Source: an uncultured bacterium (GTDB lineage: Bacteria; Oederibacteriota; PGYV01; Palsa-1178). From it: a stretch of 64,000 nt of DNA. Position 1 is the first letter of the stretch, and each line of letters opens with the position of its first letter. Of the stretch, positions 51,332 to 61,240 are shown piece by piece. The DNA lies in NCBI GenBank assembly GCA_937889595.1, contig CALAOR010000077.1, positions 1-64,000 on the forward strand. Direction: 5' to 3'. A model generated the notes under the pieces. That model saw only the letters and a program-made list of their open reading frames with translations. It had not been told where the DNA came from and searched no databases. A program made the position numbers and the translations under genes.

Positions 51332-53266
51332 TCAAAAACCGAATTCTTTCTTGACTTCCTCAACCTTTGCCTTATCCCATTCCCTTTCCACATATATCCT
51401 TGCCCACTTGAGGGCCGCGTCTTTGTCATACAGGCCGCAGATTCTGGTCAGCAGCCTTATTGCGGACATAAAATACGGGTCTTCGGCTACTGCGCGTTCC
51501 AGGTAATTAACCGCCCTTGGCATGTCGCCTGTGCCGTAGAAATAAGCCGAGGATATCGTTGACAGGATTCCGGGATTGTCCTGGCAGGTTTTTTCAGCCA
51601 GGAACCTGTAGTTCTCAAAACCCTGGCGGTCGCCTTTTAAACCCTTTAACTGCGCCTTTGCTATAAAATACCTGGCAATAATCTCCCTGCACGCAATATC
51701 AGCGTGCCGTGAATTCATGTAGTCACGCACTGTATAAAAATCGGATATATTTGATATGCCAAGCCTCTGGATGTCCATGCCCACAAGCCTGTTAATGATG
51801 CCGTAAGGATCAGGCCTTAAATTATACGAAGGATACGCAAGAAATTCCGAGGAATATACCCTTCCCGGGTTTGACGAAGCAATCTCCGCGTTAATTGTTT
51901 TTAGCTGCGCATCCGTCATCTTTCCCCTGAAATGTTCATACGGCTTAAGGTCAAACAAGTTGGCGTTAGCGTCATAAATACTGATATCCTTAAACCGGTT
52001 TTTCACGTACTTCATGTAAGCTATATTAAAAACAGGCGTGTCCGCGCCGCACAGGAACGTGTCGCCCGGCTTCAGGGTTTTTTCTATATTGACAGCATGG
52101 TCATACGCGATAAATGAAGAAGAAAGATTTAAAATGCTGTAATTTACGCCCAGCATGTATGCGGGTATTGCCATTAGAACGCCTGATGCAAGTACGGGGT
52201 TAATATATTTTTTCATGCCGCATACGAGGGCATAAATGCCAAGAGCCGCGAATGTCATGGTACCCATGTCGGATATCAGGTAAAACCCTTTATTCACATA
52301 AAGATAAACCGGCGAAAAGGAATTTCCAGTCAGGATTACAATCGCGGCCGTGTTAACGGCAATAAATCCAGCTGTAATATAAAATAGCTTAATGTTTGTC
52401 TTAAAAACCCGGTAAAACCCATAAATTGCGAACGGCAGGAAAAGAACATAGTCTTTCGCGTATTGTATCATGTGGTTCCAAAGCTTGAAGAAAACGGCAT
52501 GAAGCGAGAAAGGCATATCCATGGGCGTATAATAGGTTTTCCTGAGCATCAGGCCTATTACACCGGCCATGCTGTTCACATCAGCCCATCTTATTACGGC
52601 TTCTGAAAAAGCCCGTATTATAAGATATAATACCGGAGTAAAAAGGGCCGTAATCACGATAACTCCCGCGATTGGCATATCCTTTTTTTTAAATTTCCTT
52701 ATCCTTATGCAGATAATATAAACAACAAAAAGCATGACAAGGGACGCGGTTAAATGTATTAAAGGCAAAAAACCGGCCAGATATATTGCCATATACATGA
52801 ATTTTTTCCGTCCGGTATTATAGAATTTTAAGACATAATAAAACGCGGCAGATACGGCCATGACAGCCAGTGTGTAAATGCCTCCCTTCGCGTGCAGGGC
52901 CTCAAACCAAAAAGTGCCTGAAAACGCGAAACCAAGGGCAACAATCAGCGCAGGGATCCAAACAAACTTTTCTTTTGCACCGGTAAAGACTATGAATTCA
53001 ATTGCCAGCAGGAATATAAACAGTACCGCGATAACCCCGGAGCAGGCCGCGAGCAGGTTGACCCTGAAAGCCGCGTCCCCGAGCGGAATCAACGTGAATA
53101 TTTTTGAAATAAGCGTATAAACCGGATAACCAGGGGGGTGGCCTATGCCGAGGGTAAATCCTGTCGCGCACGTTTCCCCGCTGTCGCCAATATATATCGT
53201 AGGGCAGGCCGTGGAAATATAGACACAGGCCACTATCATTAAAGCCGCAGTTACTGTTAGTTTCAT
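51332..53266 (-). CDS. DUF2723 / GT117-family membrane glycosyltransferase (3rd of three)
   Basis: A 644-residue GT-C-fold membrane protein. The N-terminus has YIGDSGETCATGFTLGIGHPPGYPVY; the Asp-Ser-Gly-Glu near residue 27-30 is the place of the catalytic acidic pair in GT-C enzymes. FWFEALHAKGGIYTL is a second family motif. About ten transmembrane segments are followed by a soluble region with TPR-like repeats (NYLERAVAEDPYFMSAIRLL). DUF2723 is homologous to eukaryotic TMEM260, an O-mannosyltransferase (GT117). The bacterial role is unproven. It is the last gene of a three-gene tandem run. Confidence 0.88.
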   Translation of the reverse strand: MKLTVTAALMIVACVYISTACPTIYIGDSGETCATGFTLGIGHPPGYPVYTLISKIFTLIPLGDAAFRVNLLAACSGVIAVLFIFLLAIEFIVFTGAKEKFVWIPALIVALGFAFSGTFWFEALHAKGGIYTLAVMAVSAAFYYVLKFYNTGRKKFMYMAIYLAGFLPLIHLTASLVMLFVVYIICIRIRKFKKKDMPIAGVIVITALFTPVLYLIIRAFSEAVIRWADVNSMAGVIGLMLRKTYYTPMDMPFSLHAVFFKLWNHMIQYAKDYVLFLPFAIYGFYRVFKTNIKLFYITAGFIAVNTAAIVILTGNSFSPVYLYVNKGFYLISDMGTMTFAALGIYALVCGMKKYINPVLASGVLMAIPAYMLGVNYSILNLSSSFIAYDHAVNIEKTLKPGDTFLCGADTPVFNIAYMKYVKNRFKDISIYDANANLFDLKPYEHFRGKMTDAQLKTINAEIASSNPGRVYSSEFLAYPSYNLRPDPYGIINRLVGMDIQRLGISNISDFYTVRDYMNSRHADIACREIIARYFIAKAQLKGLKGDRQGFENYRFLAEKTCQDNPGILSTISSAYFYGTGDMPRAVNYLERAVAEDPYFMSAIRLLTRICGLYDKDAALKWARIYVEREWDKAKVEEVKKEFGF

Positions 53267-53301
53267 ATGGATCCTTTTTGTTAATTATTTAAATACCGCC
53301 C

Positions 53302-55296
53302 CTATTGGTGTCTTACCGCATTGTTTATCGCGTCTATTTCAGTTTTTAAATCTGCTTTTTCTGTTTCGTCGGTCGAACGTTTGTAAAGCACATTCAGGTA
53401 TTCTAATGCCCGTAAAGGATTTACCTGTTTGAAAAGGCCTATAAGAAGCCTTACAGCCGTGCTGTCGCTCGGGTCAAGCTCATATATCTTCCTCACATAG
53501 TCTATAGCCGTGTTTACATCCATTAAATTAAAATAATAAACCGTGGCTATGCTGTTTAGTATTTCAGGGCTTGTTCCCGCAGTTTTCCTGGCCAGTTTCA
53601 GCCACTTGTCAGCTTCTTCCCGGTTCCCTGCCATGGCGGCGTAACGGCCGCGCATTACAAAGTACTGAGCCGAGACATTCCTGTAGTATAGGTCCTGGCT
53701 GCTGTTATTAAAATAATCCCTGAACGCGTAAATTTTTGAAAGCCCCGTGGGTATTTCATAAGCAGTTCCTGTTGTATACATCTTGAAAATTATGCCGTAC
53801 GGTACGGCAAATATCTTGTCTTCTGGAAAATCCACTATCGACGTACTGTAGGTCTTTCCCGGATTATCCTTATATGACCCCGCCTCGACCCTGTTTATAT
53901 CACGCTCGGTCCTATCCTTTAAGCCCGCGAATACAGAGCCGTCAAGCATATTCGCATCCGCGTCGAAAGTTTTTACGCCGTTGAACGCATTTTTTACCGA
54001 CTGAAGGTAAACTATGTTAAAAAGGGGGCAGTCCCATTTTACCCATACCGCGTCGCCCTTATTCAAGGACTTATTGATATTTAACCCGTGATCATAACCC
54101 ATAAAAGTCCTTGAAAAATTATTTATCCCGTAATTTACCAGGATCATCAACAGCAGCGTAATCGACAGGACCGCGCCGGCAAAGACGGCATTGATGCCGT
54201 ATTTACCAGTAATAAATTTAAAACAAAAATATACTCCGGCCATGGAAACCAGTACCGGAATCATGTCATTCATCATGTAAAAATTCTTTGCGGTATAAAG
54301 AAAAATTGAAGACATGGAGTTAATAGACATACCTGCCGATGTGTTCACCACATACACGAGCAGTACGGTATTTAAGGTGATAAAAGCCGCAACAAAAAAG
54401 AATGATTTTTTTGAAAAGGTAAAAAGGCAATAAAAACCGGCCAACAGGAAAACAGCGAGAACATTGTATTTTTCCACAAACTGCGAAGCGCAGTAGCCTA
54501 TTTTCGTGAAATACACTCCCATGTCAAAAGCGGCGCTGTAATGTTTGTCATAGGTTTTTCTCAGGATATGCCCGATGACATCCCCCGCATCCTTCAAATA
54601 TTGGAAGTTAACAGCCACACCGGAACCCGCCCTGATGAACAAATAAAGGTATGGAGTTGTCATGGACAAAAGGAATAAAGCGGCCCCTGCCGCCGCCTTT
54701 TTCAGCGTAATGGGCTTCCTGTTTGCATATATAAGCATTAATACAATAAATACCAGGAATAACGCCGTGGAATTATGCGCCGACAGCAGAAATCCCGATA
54801 CATAAGCGGCCGCGTAAAAGTATTTATTATTCCTGGCAGTTATATTCTTAAACGCTAAAAACAGGACCATACTCATGAGCATGTTTGCCAGCACATATAC
54901 AGCCCCCTTCGCGTGTATGCCTTCAAACCAGAACATGGAAGAAAACAGGAACATGAGCGACACAAGCAGGGCAGAAAATTTAAGCGCTTTCTTGTCCGCG
55001 TCCTTTTTGTAGACCAGGTTTAAGAACTCAACACCTGAAAGATACAGGAATACAAAACAGATTATTGCCAGCAAAGACGACAGGATATTCATCCTGAAAG
55101 CCATATCGCCAGCCGGAACCAGCATGGATATTTTCCCCAAAAGCATATCAAGCGGATATCCAGGCGGGTGCGGTATTCCCAGATTATAGGCTGCCGCGGC
55201 TATTTCCCCGCTGTCCCCCAGGTATATGGTTGGAGGAGCGGTATTTATAAATATTACAATCCCTAAAACTGACGCAAAAAATATTATATATCTCAT
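53302..55296 (-). CDS. DUF2723 / GT117-family membrane glycosyltransferase (2nd of three)
   Basis: A 664-residue paralogue of its neighbours. It has YLGDSGEIAAAAYNLGIPHPPGYPLD near the N-terminus and FWFEGIHAKGAVYVL after the third helix. The C-terminal ~120 residues are TPR-like (ATVYYFNLMDVNTAIDYVRKIYELDPSD). It overlaps the first gene's stop by four bases (ATGA), so translation is coupled. All three keep the Asp-Ser/Asp-Gly-Glu and His-Pro-Pro-Gly-Tyr-Pro motifs, so none looks inactive. Confidence 0.9.
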   Translation of the reverse strand: MRYIIFFASVLGIVIFINTAPPTIYLGDSGEIAAAAYNLGIPHPPGYPLDMLLGKISMLVPAGDMAFRMNILSSLLAIICFVFLYLSGVEFLNLVYKKDADKKALKFSALLVSLMFLFSSMFWFEGIHAKGAVYVLANMLMSMVLFLAFKNITARNNKYFYAAAYVSGFLLSAHNSTALFLVFIVLMLIYANRKPITLKKAAAGAALFLLSMTTPYLYLFIRAGSGVAVNFQYLKDAGDVIGHILRKTYDKHYSAAFDMGVYFTKIGYCASQFVEKYNVLAVFLLAGFYCLFTFSKKSFFFVAAFITLNTVLLVYVVNTSAGMSINSMSSIFLYTAKNFYMMNDMIPVLVSMAGVYFCFKFITGKYGINAVFAGAVLSITLLLMILVNYGINNFSRTFMGYDHGLNINKSLNKGDAVWVKWDCPLFNIVYLQSVKNAFNGVKTFDADANMLDGSVFAGLKDRTERDINRVEAGSYKDNPGKTYSTSIVDFPEDKIFAVPYGIIFKMYTTGTAYEIPTGLSKIYAFRDYFNNSSQDLYYRNVSAQYFVMRGRYAAMAGNREEADKWLKLARKTAGTSPEILNSIATVYYFNLMDVNTAIDYVRKIYELDPSDSTAVRLLIGLFKQVNPLRALEYLNVLYKRSTDETEKADLKTEIDAINNAVRHQ

Positions 55297-57344
55297 TTAT
55301 GGGTTCCTTTCATCGTGTCACCGGTTGTATGCTGTCTGGCCTCCGCTATAGCGGCTTCAAGCGCGTGTATTTTAGCCTCTGTCTGCTTTTTTGCATCTTC
55401 ATTCGGCAGCCGTGAATAAAGTATCTTCAACCATCTGAGAGCCTCATCAGCGTCAAGATTCATGAGCGTCTTAACCATGATGTCCATGGCCTTGGTATCG
55501 TAAGGGTTCTCCGCAATGACCTTTTCTATATAGGGCACAGCCGACTGCGGATCCTTTAATTCAAGATTATATACCAAAGCAATATTCATGTAAACCCCCG
55601 GGCTGCCCGCCCCGTAAACAGCGGCCTGTTTGAGGTATTCCACCGCCATAGTCTTACTGCCATACAGCGCTTCATATGACGCCATCCTTATCAGGTACGA
55701 TGCGGCTATCGACCTGTAAAATATATCGAAATTCGGCCTTCCTATAACGCCGCGCAGGCTGTACATATAGAAAAGTTTTCGTGTTCCATAATTTTCCTGT
55801 CCGATATTGCCGGCTTTAAAAATCATGCCGTAGAGGTTTGTCCTGTCGCCCGTGGAGTTAAATTCCTTGTAAAAAGTTTCATAAACATGCCCATGGTTAA
55901 GGGCTTCTGTCCGGTCTTCTATCTGTATGAATTCATCCCTGTCCCATTTATGCTTCATTCTTTTATAAAGCGAATAATCAAGCAGGCATCCTCCTGAATC
56001 ATATGTCCTTATATCCCGGTATTTTCCCTGTATTGCCTGCATGTACACTATGTTAAACGACGGGCAATCTTCTCCGGTGAAAAGTATGGCGCATTCAGGC
56101 ACAGACTTTAAAATATTATCCGCGTGGTCATAAGCCAGAAACTCCGATGACTTGTTGTTAGCATCGTAATTTGAGAATATCATGATAACCGGCATCAATC
56201 CAGCCAGAGCAAATAAAAACGGCGTGGCTATGCCGATTTTATTGCTGAAGAACCTGATTATCCCGTACAAACCTGCCGCACCCGCTAAAACCGGAAGGAT
56301 ATCGCTTGAAAGATAAAAATTTTTGCTGGCATACAGGGTCAAGGACGACAGATCATTGATCATGAAGCCGCCGGACGTGTTTATGACATATAATAAAATT
56401 GCAAGGTTAAAAACGTAGAATACTACAGCGGCAGCAAAGAGGGCCGCCGATTTTTTTAATACATAGTAAACTCCGGCTACGGCAGCTATGCCGAGAAGCC
56501 AGTAGTTTGAGGCATACACGGAAAAATAATCTCCAAATCTGGACGCGATAGCTACAAGATTTGATTTGTTAGCCGTATTATAATTATATGTTTCCCTTAT
56601 GATGTGTCCGAATACTTCCCTGTAAGTTTCAAGGTTGCCCCAATTGATCACTGGCGCGGCTTTCATCCTGATAAACAGGTAAATATACGGTGTCACCAGA
56701 GCCAGCAGAAAAAATACAGGCGCATTTAAAAATAAAGGTAAGTTTATCCTGTTTGCCTGTTTTAAACCGCCTCGGGCGGCATAATATAAAGCTGCGATTG
56801 AGAACAGCATGAACAACGCGGATGTGTTATGCGCCGGGATCAGGAAGCCGGCAGCGAAAAATGCCGCATAAAAATATTTTAACTTTTTTGTCCTGTAATA
56901 ATACATGCCGGATAAGAGCGTCAAAAGGACAATTAAATGCATGATAAGGTATATGGCGCCTTTTGAGTGTATGGCTTCGAACCAGAAAACCGAAGACACG
57001 GAATATATTAAAGCCGCCAAAAGCGAGGACAGGCGCGTATTATTGTTTTCATCCTCGAAAATCACGGCCAGAGCCTGCTTTCCGCACAGGTAAAATAGCA
57101 AAAAAATGAGGACCGCCAGGAAGCCCGCCGCCAGATTGGCCCTGTATGCTATGCTTCCAAACGGCAGATAAGAGAATAACTTTGTATATAGCATATATAA
57201 CGGATAACCGGGCGGGTGTCCTATCCCCAGAGTATATGCAGCGGAAATTACTTCCCCGTCATCACCTAAATACATCACAGGGGGAGCCGTACTTATATAA
57301 AGACCGAACAGTATAATTGAAATTACCGCAAACGCGTATTTCAT
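55293..57344 (-). CDS. DUF2723 / GT117-family membrane glycosyltransferase (1st of three)
   Basis: A 683-residue paralogue. The N-terminal motif is YLGDDGEVISAAYTLGIGHPPGYPLY, with Asp-Asp-Gly-Glu in place of Asp-Ser-Gly-Glu. FWFEAIHSKGAIYL follows. Ten or so membrane segments precede a luminal-type soluble part with a TPR pair (VPYIEKVIAENPYDTKAMDIM). It lies 10 bases after the recN stop on the same strand, so the recN transcript may enter it. Divergent loops among the three copies suggest different acceptors. Confidence 0.9.
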   Translation of the reverse strand: MKYAFAVISIILFGLYISTAPPVMYLGDDGEVISAAYTLGIGHPPGYPLYMLYTKLFSYLPFGSIAYRANLAAGFLAVLIFLLFYLCGKQALAVIFEDENNNTRLSSLLAALIYSVSSVFWFEAIHSKGAIYLIMHLIVLLTLLSGMYYYRTKKLKYFYAAFFAAGFLIPAHNTSALFMLFSIAALYYAARGGLKQANRINLPLFLNAPVFFLLALVTPYIYLFIRMKAAPVINWGNLETYREVFGHIIRETYNYNTANKSNLVAIASRFGDYFSVYASNYWLLGIAAVAGVYYVLKKSAALFAAAVVFYVFNLAILLYVINTSGGFMINDLSSLTLYASKNFYLSSDILPVLAGAAGLYGIIRFFSNKIGIATPFLFALAGLMPVIMIFSNYDANNKSSEFLAYDHADNILKSVPECAILFTGEDCPSFNIVYMQAIQGKYRDIRTYDSGGCLLDYSLYKRMKHKWDRDEFIQIEDRTEALNHGHVYETFYKEFNSTGDRTNLYGMIFKAGNIGQENYGTRKLFYMYSLRGVIGRPNFDIFYRSIAASYLIRMASYEALYGSKTMAVEYLKQAAVYGAGSPGVYMNIALVYNLELKDPQSAVPYIEKVIAENPYDTKAMDIMVKTLMNLDADEALRWLKILYSRLPNEDAKKQTEAKIHALEAAIAEARQHTTGDTMKGTHK

Positions 57345-57353
57345 TTTACCGCC

Positions 57354-59102
57354 TTAATTTATGTTTTCAATCAGTTCTTTTGCAGCCTTCAAGGACGTTT
57401 CCGTCACTGTATCTCCGCTTAATAATTTTGCTATTTCTTTGATTTTATCGTTATCCCCGAGCCTGACTATGAGTGTCTCTGTTTTATTGTCTTTTACGTG
57501 TTTCTCCACGCTGTAATGGGTGTCGGAGTAGGCAGCTATCTGCGGAAGATGGGTTATGCAAAGCAGCTGTTTTTTTCTTGATATTTCCTTAAGTTTCTTC
57601 CCCACAACACCCGCTATTTTGCCGGATATTCCCGTGTCTATCTCGTCAAAAACCATGACAGGGACCCTGTCCACGGCCGACAATATGTTCTTAATTGAAA
57701 GCATTATCCTTGAAATTTCACCGCCTGAGGCCACCTTAACCAGGGGTTTTAGATCTTCGCCCGGATTAAGCGATATCATGAACTCGGCCGTGTTTATGCC
57801 GAGCCCCGTAACTCTGTAATTTTTATTTTTAATGGCAACAAAAAAATCATCCTGGACTTCCGACAGCGTGTCTTTAACTTCAACTAAGAATCTGCCCTTG
57901 GCAATGCCCAGATCCCTCAATTCAGATTCAATTCTCGCACCCAAATCAACCGATTTTTTATGCCTCGCATCGGATAAAACAGCGCATCTTTCAGCCAGTA
58001 TTCCCATGAGGCGGATTTTTTCTTTTTCCTTTTCAGCTATTATCTCGCTGTTCAGTTCTATGTTCTTTTTTTCTTCCTTAAGTTCCTCATGATATTTTTT
58101 AAGCTCCGCAATGCCGGCCTTTTTGTATTTTTTCATGAGGCTCTCGATCAAAGTAATCCTCGCCTCGATTGCCGCAAGTTTATCCTTGTCAAATTCCACT
58201 TTTTCCCTGTATGTTACAAAGAACTCCTTTATTTCTTCAAGTTTGATAACCGCGTCTTTCGCAAGCGCGCCGTATTCCGCAACAGACTTTTTGTCTATCT
58301 TTGCTATTTCTTCAATTTCCGCGTTTGATTTGTGCACCATATCTATGGCCCCGTCGCCTTCCTCGTCCAAAGACGACGGCGACAGGTTCATAATTATCTT
58401 ATTTACAGATTCCTTCATAGCCTCGGTATTTATCATAATGTCCCTGCCCCTGTTTAATTCCTCAAGTTCAGTGTCTGCCTTCAGTTCGGCCAGTTCCAGT
58501 TCATTCAGCCTGAATGCTACCATTTCAAGACGTTCCTGTTTTTCATTTTCCAGGGCCGTTAATTTTTTGATCTCAAGGCATGCGGAGTTAAAAGAATTGT
58601 AGGCTGATAAAACCTGCGACCTGACAATTCCGTTACCGGCATAATCGTCAAGCAGGTCCATATGTATCTCGTTTTTCAGCAATGACTGGTGTTCATGCTG
58701 TCCGTGTATGTCTATGAGGAGCTTTCCTATCTTTTCAAGGAAAGCAAGGGAAGCATTAGTGTTATTAATGTGTATTTTGCCTTTGGAAGTCCTGCTTATT
58801 TCCCGTCTTATAACCAGGCTGTCTTCCGACTTTTCCACACCCGCGTCAATTAGCTGCTCATTGATCATTTTAATCAGGGATAGATTATCTTTAAAATCAA
58901 AAATCGCCTCAACTATTGCCTTGTCCTCGCCTGTCCTGATATTTTCCAGGTAGCCGCGTTCCCCTATAGCCGTGTTTATGGCGCCTATTATGATGGACTT
59001 GCCCGCGCCTGTTTCGCCGGTCAAAATGTTAAGGCCTTTTGTGAAATCTATTTCAATGTCTTTAAGCAAAGCGTAATTTTGTATTCTTAATGCTGAAAGC
59101 AT
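57354..59102 (-). CDS. recN: DNA repair protein RecN
   Basis: A 582-residue SMC-like ATPase. Walker A is GETGAGKSIIIGAIN at residues ~29-43. A coiled-coil middle (about 150-370) is followed by the signature VASGGEISRIMLSIK, Walker B VPVMVFDEIDTGISG and CITHLPQIAAYSDTHY. RecN acts at double-strand breaks in recombination repair. The ATG at 59102 has AAGGAG ten bases upstream; a 16-residue longer frame has none. Confidence 0.97.
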   Translation of the reverse strand: MLSALRIQNYALLKDIEIDFTKGLNILTGETGAGKSIIIGAINTAIGERGYLENIRTGEDKAIVEAIFDFKDNLSLIKMINEQLIDAGVEKSEDSLVIRREISRTSKGKIHINNTNASLAFLEKIGKLLIDIHGQHEHQSLLKNEIHMDLLDDYAGNGIVRSQVLSAYNSFNSACLEIKKLTALENEKQERLEMVAFRLNELELAELKADTELEELNRGRDIMINTEAMKESVNKIIMNLSPSSLDEEGDGAIDMVHKSNAEIEEIAKIDKKSVAEYGALAKDAVIKLEEIKEFFVTYREKVEFDKDKLAAIEARITLIESLMKKYKKAGIAELKKYHEELKEEKKNIELNSEIIAEKEKEKIRLMGILAERCAVLSDARHKKSVDLGARIESELRDLGIAKGRFLVEVKDTLSEVQDDFFVAIKNKNYRVTGLGINTAEFMISLNPGEDLKPLVKVASGGEISRIMLSIKNILSAVDRVPVMVFDEIDTGISGKIAGVVGKKLKEISRKKQLLCITHLPQIAAYSDTHYSVEKHVKDNKTETLIVRLGDNDKIKEIAKLLSGDTVTETSLKAAKELIENIN

Positions 59103-59131
59103 GTTTTTATATCTCCTTATCTGCCTGCATT

Positions 59132-59170
59132 TGTAGGGGCAGCATATCATGCTGCCCGCCCCTTGCGGGC
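59132..59170. repeat. GTAGKGG-palindrome element (3), with an adjoining hairpin
   Basis: TGTAGGGGCAGCAT-ATC-ATGCTGCCC, then GCCCGC-CCCTT-GCGGGC. It lies 30 bases upstream of the recN start and shares the TGTAGKGG opening with the elements at 27401 and 27458 (minus) and 63084 (minus). Confidence 0.65.
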
Positions 59171-59244
59171 TTTTCCGACAGTATTACTTTTCAACGTTTA
59201 CAATATTCGCGCCCAACAACCTTAAAACGCCATGTACCATCATG

Positions 59245-59335
59245 TACCATTCGCAGTAGCTCAGGTACACGACACGGTTCGCGGTAGCTCAGGTACATGG
59301 CATGGTTCGCGGTAGCTCAGGTACATGGCATGGTC
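59245..59335. repeat. Tandem palindromic repeat family C, about three 28-bp units
   Basis: TTCGC(A/G)GTAGCTCAGGTACA recurs with a 28-base period (59248, 59276, 59304). The last unit abuts the dxs stop codon at 59336. The unit is the same as in 16605-16682. Confidence 0.85.
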
Positions 59336-61237
59336 TCATTTAATATCCATTATTTCAAGTATGGCCTTTTCCAGCCCCTTTTCATTTAGCCCGCAGTCAT
59401 TTAAGAGCTGCTGCATGGTCCCGTGTTCTATGAATTTATCCGGTATCCCGAGTATGCTGACTTTAGGGTTTACTATATCCGATTTTAATATCAGGCGCGC
59501 CACGCTCATTCCAAACCCGCCCTCTATCGCGCCTTCTTCAGCCGTGATCAGGTGTTTTGTTTTTTTGACGGACGCCAGTATGGTGGCCTTGTCCATGGGT
59601 TTCGCAAACCTGGCATCTATTACCTCAATCCTGACATGGTGCGCCTTTTCGACTTTCTCGGCCGCCGACAACGCGGCGCTTAAAACCGTGCCCAGGCATA
59701 CTATGGTAAGCGAATTTCCTTTTTTGACTATTTTAGCCCGCCCTATTTTAACAGGCACCTTTAAAGCTATTGCGTCGGACTTCTGCGCTTTGCCCCTGGG
59801 GAACCTGATTGAAACAGGCCCGTCTTTATAAGCCGCCGCCGCTAAAAGCATTCTTTCGAGTTCTATGCCGCATGACGGCGCCATAACAACCATGTGGGGA
59901 ATCATTTTCATGAAGACTATGTCAAAAACCCCGTGATGGGTGGGTCCGTCCTCGCCGACTAACCCGGCGCGGTCCATGGCAAATATCACCGGTAATTTTT
60001 GCAGGGCGACATCATGAATGATCTGGTCTATGGCGCGCTGCATGAAAGTTGAATAAATGGCGACAACGGGCCTAAAACCCGACATGGCGAGACCTGCCGC
60101 AAAAGTGACGGCGTGCTCTTCCGCAATACCCACGTCAAAAAACCTGTCCGGATACATATCCCTGAATTTTGAGAGGTTTGTTCCCTCTATCATGGCAGCC
60201 ACAATGGCCACTATCTGTTTGTCGTTCCTGGCGATCTTAACAAGCTGTTCGGAAAAAACAGCCGAATACGGCGGCGGCCCGTCTGATTTGACAGGTTCAC
60301 CTGTTTCCTTGATAAATTTTCCTATTCCGTGAAAAAGCGTGGGATTGTTTTCCGCGGGAGCGTAGCCCTTTCCCTTTTTTGTAATAATATGGACAAGTTT
60401 AGGGCCTTTTATTTCCTTTAATTTTGTGAATGTTTCAACAAGCATTTTAATATTATGGCCGCCTGATATGGGGCCGAAATACCTGAACCCGAGCTCTTCA
60501 AACAAAACCCCCGGTGAAAATATGCCCTTTATGCCTTCTTCAAAATGTTTCATTACGCTCGCGACCGGAACAGCGATACCTTTTGGCATTTTGTCGAGGA
60601 ATCCCTTTGTAAACTCGCGGAGCTTATTGTAGGTTTTTCCTGTTATGATGCTGTTTAAATAATTGGAAAGCGCGCCCACAGTCGGCGATATGGACATTTC
60701 ATTGTCTATAACAACCACCAGTATATCGGTCTTGTCATGGCCTATGTGGTTGATGGCCTCCAGGGAAAGTCCGTTAGCCAGCGATGCGTCGCCTAAAACC
60801 GCGATCACGTCATGTTTTTCACCCCTGATATCGCGCGCTTTGGCGAATCCCATAGCCGCGGATATGGAAGTGGAAGTGTGCCCCGCCCCGAAAAAATCAT
60901 ATTTGCTCTCGGAAGGCTTTAAAAATCCTGATAAGCCTTTATACTGGCGCAGGGTATGAAAAGACGATTTTCTGCCTGTTAATATCTTATGCGTGTAGGC
61001 CTGATGGCCCACGTCCCATATGACCTTATCCTGATTGATATCAAATACCTTATACAGTGCGATCGTAGTTTCGACGGCGCCGAGCGAAGAAGCCAGGTGC
61101 CCGCCTGTTAAAGATACGGTGTCAACCATGAACCCGCGTATATCGGATGCAAGAGTATCAAGCTCCCCGGGTGACAAGTTTTTCAGGTCTGACGGATTTT
61201 CAACTTTGTTTAAAATGTTATATGCCATATCATCCAT
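59336..61237 (-). CDS. dxs: 1-deoxy-D-xylulose-5-phosphate synthase
   Basis: A 633-residue enzyme, normal length. It condenses pyruvate and glyceraldehyde 3-phosphate with thiamine diphosphate, the first step of the MEP isoprenoid pathway. Signatures: GHLASSLGAVETTIALY, DVGHQAYTHKILTGR, GDASLANGLSLEAINHIG (thiamine site), GIAEEHAVTFAAGLAMSG with the conserved Glu and HHGVFDIVFM. The run with polyprenyl synthetase and xse genes is typical. It starts three bases after the stop of the DUF212 gene. Confidence 0.98.
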   Translation of the reverse strand: MDDMAYNILNKVENPSDLKNLSPGELDTLASDIRGFMVDTVSLTGGHLASSLGAVETTIALYKVFDINQDKVIWDVGHQAYTHKILTGRKSSFHTLRQYKGLSGFLKPSESKYDFFGAGHTSTSISAAMGFAKARDIRGEKHDVIAVLGDASLANGLSLEAINHIGHDKTDILVVVIDNEMSISPTVGALSNYLNSIITGKTYNKLREFTKGFLDKMPKGIAVPVASVMKHFEEGIKGIFSPGVLFEELGFRYFGPISGGHNIKMLVETFTKLKEIKGPKLVHIITKKGKGYAPAENNPTLFHGIGKFIKETGEPVKSDGPPPYSAVFSEQLVKIARNDKQIVAIVAAMIEGTNLSKFRDMYPDRFFDVGIAEEHAVTFAAGLAMSGFRPVVAIYSTFMQRAIDQIIHDVALQKLPVIFAMDRAGLVGEDGPTHHGVFDIVFMKMIPHMVVMAPSCGIELERMLLAAAAYKDGPVSIRFPRGKAQKSDAIALKVPVKIGRAKIVKKGNSLTIVCLGTVLSAALSAAEKVEKAHHVRIEVIDARFAKPMDKATILASVKKTKHLITAEEGAIEGGFGMSVARLILKSDIVNPKVSILGIPDKFIEHGTMQQLLNDCGLNEKGLEKAILEIMDIK

Positions 61238-61240
61238 TCT

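Noticed and set aside
59245-59335. CRISPR array
   Set aside because: The 28-base units are directly adjacent without spacers, so this is a plain tandem repeat.
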